Program-made: the position numbers and the translations under genes
DNA from: Nitrospinota bacterium
GTDB lineage: Bacteria; Nitrospinota; Nitrospinia; UBA9942
DNA: 14,100 nt
Direction: 5' to 3'
Assembly (NCBI GenBank): GCA_003489165.1
Contig: DNJG01000073.1
Coordinates: 1-14,100, forward strand
The notes under the pieces: generated by a model
The model's input: only the letters and a program-made list of their open reading frames with translations
Database searches by the model: none
Told to the model about the DNA's origin: nothing
Part shown: one piece after another, positions 7,715 to 13,371 of the stretch
How the letters are laid out: every line of letters starts with the position of its first letter
How positions within the stretch are numbered: position 1 is the stretch's first letter

Positions 7715-8605
7715 TCAGAATTTCCTCGCTATAATATATTCCGAAATATCCTTTAGCACCTCTGCTTTTTCACCAAACATTTCAAGGGATTTTATACTGT
7801 TGTCAATCAGTCTGCCTGCAATCTTCTTTGATTCTGCAAGCCCAAAAACTGCCGGGTATGTAACCTTCTTCATTCTCTCATCACTGCCCGCGGTCTTCCC
7901 CATTACCTCGCTCTCTCCCTCTACATCAAGTATATCATCCATCACCTGGAAGGCAAGACCAATATTTTCAGCATACCGTGTGAGTGCGTTTAATTCATCC
8001 TCTTCACAGCCGCTTAGTATTGCACCTGCCCTAACAGCAGATAGAATCATTTCTCCTGTCTTATGGGTATGTATATATTCAAGCGTAGGTATATCCAGAT
8101 TCTTTCCTGTAGATTGAATATCAACAACCTGCCCCCCGATAGTTCCGAATACACCTACTGCATTTGCTATTTCATTAGTAGCCCGTAAAATAAGGGATGG
8201 ATTTGTACGAGGCATAAGTCTCGTATCACTCATGATTTGAAATGCCATAGTCAAAAGGGCATCCCCTGTCAAAATGGCAATAGCCTCGCCAAACTCCTTG
8301 TGGTTTGTAGGTTTCCCCCGCCTGAAGTCATCATTATCAATAGCAGGGAGGTCATCATGTATGAGTGTATATGTATGTATCATCTCAATGGCACAGGCAA
8401 ATGGGAGGACAGCCTCTCTCTTTCCCCCTACTGTCTCTGCTGATGCAATGACCAGTATGGGTCTTAATCTCTTTCCCCCTGCAAAAAGACTGTATCTCAT
8501 AGACTTAAAAATGTCAGGCGGATATGTGTTGTTGGATGGTATATGCCTGTCAAGGGCATTATCCACCAGAGTCTTCATTTCATTAAAATATTCTTTAATG
8601 TTCAT
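7715..8605 (-). CDS. ispA: Polyprenyl (farnesyl/geranylgeranyl) diphosphate synthase
   Basis: Trans-isoprenyl diphosphate synthase that condenses isopentenyl diphosphate with allylic diphosphates, feeding undecaprenyl, quinone and other isoprenoid synthesis; cytoplasmic. 296 aa, typical of bacterial FPP/GGPP synthases. Visible features: GGKRLRP (43-49), the first aspartate-rich motif D84-D85-LPAI-D90 followed by NDD (DDLPAIDNDD), RRGKPTNH (95-102), Lys-Thr at 182-183, and the second aspartate-rich motif FQVMDDILD (219-227). The two extra residues in the first Asp motif (DDxxxxD spacing) are the eubacterial FPP type. Product chain length cannot be fixed from sequence. It sits directly upstream of dxs in the same pathway. 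xseB is its usual upstream neighbour, but here dinB is. Confidence 0.94.
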   Translation of the reverse strand: MNIKEYFNEMKTLVDNALDRHIPSNNTYPPDIFKSMRYSLFAGGKRLRPILVIASAETVGGKREAVLPFACAIEMIHTYTLIHDDLPAIDNDDFRRGKPTNHKEFGEAIAILTGDALLTMAFQIMSDTRLMPRTNPSLILRATNEIANAVGVFGTIGGQVVDIQSTGKNLDIPTLEYIHTHKTGEMILSAVRAGAILSGCEEDELNALTRYAENIGLAFQVMDDILDVEGESEVMGKTAGSDERMKKVTYPAVFGLAESKKIAGRLIDNSIKSLEMFGEKAEVLKDISEYIIARKF

Positions 8606-8623
8606 ATGTAAAAAATTGCCATG

Positions 8624-8688
8624 GAGGCACAGAGACTAAAAACCTTATTATATTTAGATTTTCCTCTGTGCCTCTGTGTCTCTGTGGC
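8624..8688. repeat. Inverted repeat with TCTGTG octamer array between dinB and ispA
   Basis: Perfect 11-bp inverted arms GAGGCACAGAG (8624-8634) and CTCTGTGCCTC (8664-8674). The right side continues as a tandem array of an 8-bp unit (CCTCTGTG, CCTCTGTG, TCTCTGTG), ending in GC at 8688, while GCC at 8618 mirrors that end on the left. It lies in the 138-bp gap upstream of the ispA start. The rest of this gap (8689-8743) shows nothing recognisable. Confidence 0.85.
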
Positions 8689-8743
8689 TTATTAGGTTTT
8701 TGTCCATGTCTAAGTAAATCTTAATTCTAACAGCAGGATATTG

Positions 8744-9775
8744 TCAAGAAATCTTCTCCAGTCCGCCGACCCTTACTCCTATGAGCCTGACATTCTTTTT
8801 TAATTCAAACCGCTTCAGGCAGTCAAAGGCAGCCTTTCTTATTTCTTCCTCTGAGTCTGTGGGTTTAAAAACGGTCTTTGCCCTTGTGTGAGTTTCAAAA
8901 TCACTAAACCTCACCTTTACTGTAACTGTCTTTCCTTTATAGCCTGACTCCTTCATTTCATCAGTGACATCCCTTGTAAGTCCTGCAAGTGTCTTTGCTA
9001 TCACCTGCCAGTTGCCTGTATCCTTCTCAAAGGTTATCTCCCTGCTGTGGGATTTCGGCTCCCAGTGTGTAATGAGCGGGCTTTCATCTATGCCCCTTGC
9101 GGCATCATAAAGATAATCTCCATGTGATTCACCAAACTCTTCAACAAGCTTATCACGAGAAAATGATGCAAGCTCGCCTATTTTTTTAATGCCAATATTT
9201 TTTAGATATGCCTCTGTCTTAGGTCCTACACCCCACAGTTTTCTCACAGACAACTGCCATATACGGCTCTCTATCTCATCATCTTTAATTATTGTAAGTC
9301 CGTCAGGCTTTTGCATGTCAGATGCAATCTTTGCAAGGAGTTTATTAGGCGCTATGCCAATAGAGCAGGTAAGCCCTGTCTCATCTTTAATCCTCTTTTT
9401 AATCTCCTTTGCAATATCTTCTAAAGGTTTGTCTATATCAGATATATCAAGGAATGCCTCATCTATTCCAACATCTTCAATTACAGTTGTAAATTCCCTC
9501 AAGATATTCTTGACCCTCTCGGATGCCCTCTGGTATTCCTCATAATCCACAGGGAGGAAGACGGCATCAGGGCAGAGTTTATATGCTGTCCTTAAAGGCA
9601 TTGCAGAGTGTATGCCATATCTCCTTGCCTCATAAGATGCGGTTGATACAACACCCCTCTTTGTAGGGTCGCCGCTCCCTCCAACTACAATAGGCTTGCC
9701 TGTCAGTTCAGGATGCCTCTTCTGTTCAACTGATGCAAAAAATGCATCCATATCAATATGTAAAATTCTCCTCAT
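8744..9775 (-). CDS. dinB: DNA polymerase IV (Y family)
   Basis: Error-prone translesion DNA polymerase. 343 aa. Y-family motifs: the first catalytic segment RRILHIDMDAFFASVEQ (residues 2-18) with its metal-binding Asp, ARRYGIHSAMPL in the fingers, and the catalytic Asp-Glu in DVGIDEAFLDISD. CSIGIAPNKLLAKIASD and the helix-hairpin-helix segment LWGVGPKTEAYLKNIGI follow, then the little-finger domain with SREITFEKD. Position before DEAFLD reads GIDE instead of the common SIDE. The protein ends at VGGLEKIS, where many relatives continue into a beta-clamp-binding tail (QLxLF-like); no such tail is seen here. It is unusual between xseB and ispA. No LexA-type box was recognised upstream. Confidence 0.95.
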   Translation of the reverse strand: MRRILHIDMDAFFASVEQKRHPELTGKPIVVGGSGDPTKRGVVSTASYEARRYGIHSAMPLRTAYKLCPDAVFLPVDYEEYQRASERVKNILREFTTVIEDVGIDEAFLDISDIDKPLEDIAKEIKKRIKDETGLTCSIGIAPNKLLAKIASDMQKPDGLTIIKDDEIESRIWQLSVRKLWGVGPKTEAYLKNIGIKKIGELASFSRDKLVEEFGESHGDYLYDAARGIDESPLITHWEPKSHSREITFEKDTGNWQVIAKTLAGLTRDVTDEMKESGYKGKTVTVKVRFSDFETHTRAKTVFKPTDSEEEIRKAAFDCLKRFELKKNVRLIGVRVGGLEKIS

Positions 9776-9989
9776 ATTTTGATGTAAATTATAAAAACCA
9801 CAGAGTTTACGGAGGAAAAAGATTTTTTAAATCATAGGAAAATATAAGCCACGAAGGACATAAAAAACACTAAAGAAGCATAATTTAACCACAGATTAAC
9901 ACAGATTTTTACAGATTTTTATAATAATTAACACAAAGCCATTATATTGTGTTTCCTCTTGATTTTCAAGGAGTTTGCGATTTTTTCCC
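9776..9989. other. Divergent intergenic region dinB / EVE-HNH with degenerate one-armed repeats
   Basis: Non-coding, AT-rich. It carries direct-repeat fragments related in style to the other arrays: CCACAGAGTTTACGGAGG (from 9798), GCCACGAAGGACAT (from 9848), and three tandem 10-mers ACAGATTAAC, ACAGATTTTT, ACAGATTTTT (9891-9920). Unlike the arrays between co-oriented genes, no matching inverted arm was found nearby. A small hairpin, AACACAA/TTGTGTT (9930-9953, 10-nt loop), lies upstream of the EVE-HNH promoter. No convincing dinB promoter was found. Confidence 0.6.
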
Positions 9990-10018
9990 TTGACTATCTC
10001 ATACTTAATTTCTATAAT
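9990..10018 (+). promoter_or_regulatory. Near-consensus sigma70 promoter for the EVE-HNH gene
   Basis: -35 TTGACT (9990-9995), a 17-bp spacer, and a perfect -10 TATAAT (10013-10018). Transcription would start near 10025, giving a leader of about 40 nt. GGGAG (10054-10058) then lies 5 nt before the ATG at 10064. This is the best promoter match noticed in the window. Confidence 0.82.
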
Positions 10019-10063
10019 CCATCATAATGTTGAATAAACATAAAAAAGAATGCGGGAGAATCA

Positions 10064-10879
10064 ATGAGAGCGTACCTCTACACATGGAATCCTGAAAAAT
10101 GGGTCTGGTGCGATCAACAGGATGCTATATATCGTGTTAATAACGGTGACCAATACGACATGTATTGGAGTTGCGGAAATACAAAGCGTATTGAGATCGG
10201 AGACCTTTTTTTCTTAATGCGCCTTGGTGTTGAGCCGAAAGGAATTATTGGCTGTGGTTATATTTCTTCAAAGCCATATCTGCTACCTCATTGGGATGGT
10301 CAGAAAGCAAATGAAGGAAAGTCAGCACTCAGAACAGATTTATTGTTTAAAGCATTATCCGATGAGCCAATAGTTTCCTTGTCTTACCTCCAAAGTAAGT
10401 ACCCGAACCATACATGGACACCACAAGCAGGAGGGCTATCAGTTCCTGACGAAATAGCAGAAGAACTTTTTTCACTAATACAGGGAAACGCCAAATTTAG
10501 ATTTCAACCTTCCGCTAAAAATGAAGTAGAAATATATACAGAAGGCAAGTCAAGAAGCGTTACCTATAAGACCTATGATAGAAGCCCTGCTGCTCGCCAA
10601 GCTTGCATTGAGCACTATGGCTACAGTTGTTCGGTGTGTGGCTTCAATTTTGAGAAGGCATATGGTGCCATCGGGTCAAAATATATTGAAGTCCACCACT
10701 TAAAGCAAGTAGCAGATATCGGAGATGAGTATTTGGTTAATCCCGTCCGTGATTTAAGGCCAGTGTGCTCAAATTGTCACCGCATATTGCATAAGACAAG
10801 GCCGCCACTCTCAATTGAGGAACTGAGAACGCATAACATTATGCTCCAAGGGACGCCGCCAAAAGCGAGGCGCCCCTGA
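10064..10879 (+). CDS. EVE-like domain fused to HNH nuclease; candidate modification-dependent (type IV) restriction endonuclease
   Basis: 271 aa. The N-terminal part (about residues 1-140: AYLYTWNPEKWVW, then GNTKRIEIGDLFFLMRLG, GIIGCGYISSKPY, HTWTPQAGGLSVPDE) resembles EVE/PUA-like modified-base reader domains found in restriction fusions. A linker (about 145-170) leads to a C-terminal HNH domain. That domain has zinc-type pairs C189-x2-C192 (CSVCGFNF) and C235-x2-C238 (CSNC), the VHH motif (H211-H212), the DLRPVCSNCH segment and a final H243. Published EVE-HNH enzymes such as VcaM4I cut DNA carrying modified cytosine, so cleavage of modified foreign DNA is a reasonable inference. It has no neighbouring methyltransferase, which fits a type IV enzyme. 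It has its own strong promoter and ribosome site and opposes the surrounding operon, suggesting horizontal gain. The HNH call is firm; the EVE assignment and substrate are inferred. Confidence 0.82.
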   Translation: MRAYLYTWNPEKWVWCDQQDAIYRVNNGDQYDMYWSCGNTKRIEIGDLFFLMRLGVEPKGIIGCGYISSKPYLLPHWDGQKANEGKSALRTDLLFKALSDEPIVSLSYLQSKYPNHTWTPQAGGLSVPDEIAEELFSLIQGNAKFRFQPSAKNEVEIYTEGKSRSVTYKTYDRSPAARQACIEHYGYSCSVCGFNFEKAYGAIGSKYIEVHHLKQVADIGDEYLVNPVRDLRPVCSNCHRILHKTRPPLSIEELRTHNIMLQGTPPKARRP

Positions 10880-10889
10880 GCTTTACGTT

Positions 10890-10988
10890 GAGGCTGTAGA
10901 AAAAGTCATTTTTTGTAAATTTGCTATCAATAAAATCAAACAATTACGAGGTGGTAGATAGACAAAAGCCAGCTTTTCCTACAGGCTC
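10890..10988. mobile_element. MITE-like or IS-remnant segment with imperfect terminal inverted repeats
   Basis: The ends form an inverted repeat matching at 14 of the outer 16 positions: GAGGCTGTAGAAAAAG (10890-10905) against the complement of CTTTTCCTACAGGCTC (10973-10988). The 99-bp segment has no coding frame and is flanked on both sides by GTT (10887-10889 and 10989-10991), possibly a short target duplication. The end sequence looks like IS termini. It starts 10 bp after the EVE-HNH stop and could alternatively work as a transcription terminator hairpin. Confidence 0.45.
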
Positions 10989-11030
10989 GTTATACCTTAA
11001 CAATAATATATATAAGACAAGCTGTAGCAA

Positions 11031-11059
11031 TTGATTCTACCCCAAAGAACTGATATACT
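11031..11059 (+). promoter_or_regulatory. Probable sigma70 promoter for the small antitoxin-like operon
   Basis: -35 TTGATT (11031-11036), a 17-bp spacer, and -10 TATACT (11054-11059). Transcription would start near 11066, about 39 nt before the ATG at 11105, which has GGAGGT at 11089-11094. Confidence 0.6.
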
Positions 11060-11104
11060 TTGATTTAGCTGAAACCCCAATAGAATATGGAGGTCAGATC
11101 TTAT

Positions 11105-11233
11105 ATGACAAGTGCAACTCAAACAATACTGAAAGAAGCCCTTCGCCTTAAACCAGTGGAGCGGGCGGAATTAATCGACGAGCTTTTTCACAGCTTTGAT
11201 AAAAGCCATGATGAACGGATTGACGCTCTTTGA
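11105..11233 (+). CDS. Short antitoxin-like protein (Unstab_antitox / TIGR02574 type), C-terminally truncated
   Basis: 42-aa frame with a strong Shine-Dalgarno sequence (GGAGGT at 11089-11094, 10 nt before the ATG). The sequence (LKEALRLKPVERAELIDELF, then HDERIDAL) matches the N-terminal helices of the putative addiction-module antitoxin family PF09720/TIGR02574, which is usually about 70-75 aa. In that family the segment after D-x-I-D-x-L normally continues with Trp and an acidic helix. Here a TGA stop falls exactly where the Trp (TGG) codon would be, and the next few codons do not resume the family pattern well, so the toxin-binding half appears lost. An in-frame ATG at 11087 would add six residues but has no ribosome site. 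No ParE/RelE-like partner is visible. It may be a decayed antitoxin or a short regulator of the next gene. Confidence 0.6.
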   Translation: MTSATQTILKEALRLKPVERAELIDELFHSFDKSHDERIDAL

Positions 11234-11247
11234 GAAAAGGAGAGATT

Positions 11248-11469
11248 ATGAAAAGATATTTTATGGTTTGTGTGAGTAATCGTGAATACGAAGCCTCGTT
11301 GGAGATTAGAAAAATATATGAAGTCCTGATAGATAAAACCGCAGAGAAACATCATCAAATACGAATAATAGATGAATCTGGCGAGGATTATTTATATCCT
11401 GCAGAGTATTTTGCTCCTGTACGGCTTCCTTCTTCAACAAAAGAAAAATTAGAATTAATAGCAGCTTAA
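11248..11469 (+). CDS. Small conserved-looking protein of unknown function
   Basis: 73 aa, with a very good Shine-Dalgarno sequence (AAGGAG at 11237-11242, 5 nt before the ATG at 11248). A longer frame from TTG at 11230 exists, but the ribosome site argues for 11248. The sequence is soluble-looking and mixed in charge. It has MVCVSNREYEASLEIRKIYE near the start and DESGEDYLYPAEYF in the second half, which suggests a small beta-rich fold. No signal peptide, membrane segment or catalytic motif is seen. It starts 14 nt after the antitoxin-like stop, so the two probably share a transcript. It does not look like ParE or RelE, although toxins are the usual partners of that antitoxin family. Its stop lies 13 bp from the convergent xseB stop. 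I do not recognise a function. Confidence 0.7.
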   Translation: MKRYFMVCVSNREYEASLEIRKIYEVLIDKTAEKHHQIRIIDESGEDYLYPAEYFAPVRLPSSTKEKLELIAA

Positions 11470-11482
11470 CAAATCACTCGTG

Positions 11483-11728
11483 TTAGGATGGCTCTTCTGT
11501 TTCAGGGGAAGGTTCAAATGGTTCAGCCTTCAATTTTCCAGTCTCATCTTTTGTCAATAGCTCAATCTTTTTTTCCGCCTCTTTTAGTTTCTGGGAGCAT
11601 ATCCGAGACATCTTAATCCCTTCCTCAAAGATCTCAAGGGATTTATCAAGGTCTAAATCGCCTTTTTCTAATTTCTCAACAATCTCTTCAAGTCTTTTTA
11701 AAGCCTTTTCAAATTTAATTTCAGACAT
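11483..11728 (-). CDS. xseB: Exodeoxyribonuclease VII small subunit
   Basis: Small subunit of exonuclease VII, which binds XseA to form the complex that degrades ssDNA to oligonucleotides. 81 aa from the ATG at 11728 (MSEIKFEKALKRLEEIVEKLE), typical for XseB. The whole protein is the expected helical pair: a first helix with FEKALKRLEEIVEKLEKG, the turn DLDLDKSLEIFEEGI, and a long second helix MSRICSQKLKEAEKKIELL, then an acidic tail ending PETEEPS. A GTG at 11743 would add five residues but is part of the upstream repeat (CTGTGGC-like edge), so the ATG is preferred. xseA lies upstream across a repeat-filled gap. The usual downstream neighbour ispA has been displaced to 8605. Confidence 0.93.
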   Translation of the reverse strand: MSEIKFEKALKRLEEIVEKLEKGDLDLDKSLEIFEEGIKMSRICSQKLKEAEKKIELLTKDETGKLKAEPFEPSPETEEPS

Positions 11729-11738
11729 AAGATTTTTA

Positions 11739-11880
11739 GCCACTGACTTTCACAGACTAATATTAACAGAAAATGAGAAGTTAAGAGGGTAAGAAGATGG
11801 GAAAAAAAATTACACTATCCTATCTTATCAACTTCATAACTTCTTATCTTCTTGCTGTTAAGTCCGTGTGAGTCTGTGGC
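11739..11880. repeat. Large imperfect inverted repeat between xseA and xseB
   Basis: The outer arms GCCACTGACTTTCACAGAC (11739-11757) and GTCCGTGTGAGTCTGTGGC (11862-11880) are imperfect reverse complements. They are followed inward by AATATTAACAG / CTGTTA and by repetitive purine-rich (AAGTTAAGAGGG...) and pyrimidine-rich (ATCTTATCAACTTC...) halves, which can also pair in part. The structure fills the gap and touches both the 5' end of xseB and the xseA stop (11884). Confidence 0.78.
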
Positions 11881-11883
11881 AAA

Positions 11884-13242
11884 TTAATGTTTTTGTTCTT
11901 CAACTCTGCAAATCAGTTCACCCTTATGTAATCTTACATTAACCTGCCCGCCTTTTTCAACCTCTGTTGAGTTTTTTATGATTTTCATGTCAGGCATTCT
12001 CCTGCATATACTGTATCCCCTCTCCATGACTGACAGGGGGCTTAGGGCATTGAGTCTTCCTAACTCGCCCTGTAGTCTTTTGTCAAACATTTCCATTCTA
12101 TGCCCTATAGTCGTTTCAAGTCCTTTGGTAAGTTCTGACAATATTTCCTTGATTCTCCTTATCCTGACCTCAGGATTAAGTATAAAAAGGCTTCTTGACA
12201 GATGAAATGTTCTCTCCTTAAATTTTTTATATATTAATAGCGGAGACCTGCTCACCCTTAAGCCCATATCATCTGTCTTTTGCTGGAGTTCATATATTTT
12301 ATCCAAAGGTGATTTTAAGACCCTTCTTTCTTGTAATCCTGTCAAATCGCTTTTTAAAATATCAATCATATTCTGAACAGCATTTATTAGTCTTTTCTCT
12401 AATCCTATGATATTTTGAACTACCTCTCTTTTATCTTTTACGACAAGTTCTGCTGCTGCTGATGGCGTTGGTGCCCTTAAATCGGCAACAAAGTCCGCAA
12501 TTGTATAATCTATCTCATGCCCCACAGCAGAGATTACAGGTATCTTTGAATCATAGATTGCCCTTGCAACAATCTCCTCATTGAATGACCAGAGGTCTTC
12601 AATTGAGCCTCCACCCCTCCCAACAATCATTACATCTATAGGTTCGGCAGGCTCACCATGAGAAAGCTCGTTCAGTTCTTTTATTGCATGTGCAATTTCA
12701 ATAGATGCACCTTCACCCTGAACTTTGACAGGGTAGATGATAATATGGACATTGGAAAACCTCCTGTCAATAATACGAAGCATATCTCTAATTGCAGCGC
12801 CTGTCGGTGATGTGACAATGGCTATTTTCTGCGGGAATTGTGGAATCGGTATTTTATGTGCCTCATCAAAAATTCCTTCTTTAAGGAGTTTTTCCTTCAA
12901 CTGCTCAAAGGCTAATTGCAATGCGCCGATTCCCTTTGGCTCCATGTAATCAGCAATAAGCTGATATTCTCCCCTTGACTCATAGATACTTATCCTTCCT
13001 CTTACTATTACATGAAGTCCGTCTTCAGGCTCAAATTTTAAGAGCCTCTTATTTAATTTGAATAAGACTACCTTTAATTGGCTGTCCTTATCTTTGAGGG
13101 TAAAGTAGGCATGACCTGAACTGGGGACCCTGAAATTAGAAATCTCCCCCTCAACCCATACTTCAGGAAAGTCCTCTTCAAGGACAAATTTTATAGCATG
13201 GGTAAGCTCGGAGACAGTATATATTTCTCTTTCTTGATTCAT
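11884..13242 (-). CDS. xseA: Exodeoxyribonuclease VII large subunit
   Basis: Catalytic subunit of exonuclease VII, a bidirectional ssDNA exonuclease used in repair. 452 aa, normal length. The N-terminal OB-fold covers about residues 8-100 (YTVSELTHAIK, VEGEISNFRVPSSGHAYFTLKD, FK at 61-62). The catalytic domain starts with PQFPQKIAIVTSPTGAAIRD (134-153), then GRGGGSIEDLWSFNEE (208-223), PVISAVGHEIDYTIADFVAD (235-254) and RAPTPSAAAELVV (256-268). A long helical, coiled-coil region and the C-terminal segment with LSPLSVMERGYSI complete the fold. The start (MNQEREIYTV) fits the family. The gene lies between folD upstream and xseB downstream, each gap being filled by an inverted repeat. Confidence 0.97.
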   Translation of the reverse strand: MNQEREIYTVSELTHAIKFVLEEDFPEVWVEGEISNFRVPSSGHAYFTLKDKDSQLKVVLFKLNKRLLKFEPEDGLHVIVRGRISIYESRGEYQLIADYMEPKGIGALQLAFEQLKEKLLKEGIFDEAHKIPIPQFPQKIAIVTSPTGAAIRDMLRIIDRRFSNVHIIIYPVKVQGEGASIEIAHAIKELNELSHGEPAEPIDVMIVGRGGGSIEDLWSFNEEIVARAIYDSKIPVISAVGHEIDYTIADFVADLRAPTPSAAAELVVKDKREVVQNIIGLEKRLINAVQNMIDILKSDLTGLQERRVLKSPLDKIYELQQKTDDMGLRVSRSPLLIYKKFKERTFHLSRSLFILNPEVRIRRIKEILSELTKGLETTIGHRMEMFDKRLQGELGRLNALSPLSVMERGYSICRRMPDMKIIKNSTEVEKGGQVNVRLHKGELICRVEEQKH

Positions 13243-13250
13243 GGAAATTT

Positions 13251-13370
13251 ATATCCGCAGATTTCGCAGATTACACAGATTTTAAAATATCCTGTTTATC
13301 CTGTGCATTCCTGTTAATTGATTTTTTTTATTGTTTTTAATCTGCGGTAATCTGCGAAATCTGCGGATTA
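13251..13370. repeat. Inverted CGCAGATT array between folD and xseA, with an inner TCCTGT array
   Basis: A perfect 21-bp inverted repeat pairs 13253-13273 with 13348-13368 (the right copy begins TAATCTGCGAAATCTG). Each arm is itself built of about 9-10 bp units (CGCAGATTT, CGCAGATTA, CACAGATTT on the left; AATCTGCGG, AATCTGCGA, AATCTGCGG on the right). The loop carries three further units with TCCTGT at 13290, 13299 and 13309. The structure occupies the gap from just after the xseA start to the folD stop at 13372. Confidence 0.93.
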
Positions 13371-13371
13371 A

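Noticed and set aside
9788..9793. TATAAT on the - strand as a dinB promoter
   Set aside because: It lies only 12 nt before the ATG, which would leave almost no leader, and there is no -35 match 17 bp upstream.
9776..9900. LexA/SOS box upstream of dinB
   Set aside because: No CTGT-N8-ACAG or GAAC-N4-GTTC type palindrome was found in the upstream region.
10849..10877. GC-rich hairpin at the EVE-HNH stop as an intrinsic terminator
   Set aside because: A GGGACGCC/GGCGCCC-type stem can be drawn, but it has a bulge and no T-run follows it.
11230..11250. TTG at 11230 as start of the 73-aa protein
   Set aside because: It overlaps the upstream stop and has no ribosome site, while the ATG at 11248 has AAGGAG at ideal spacing.
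11467..11485. TAACA/TGTTA hairpin across the convergent stops of the 73-aa gene and xseB
   Set aside because: Only 5 bp of AT-rich stem without a T-run, too weak to call a terminator.
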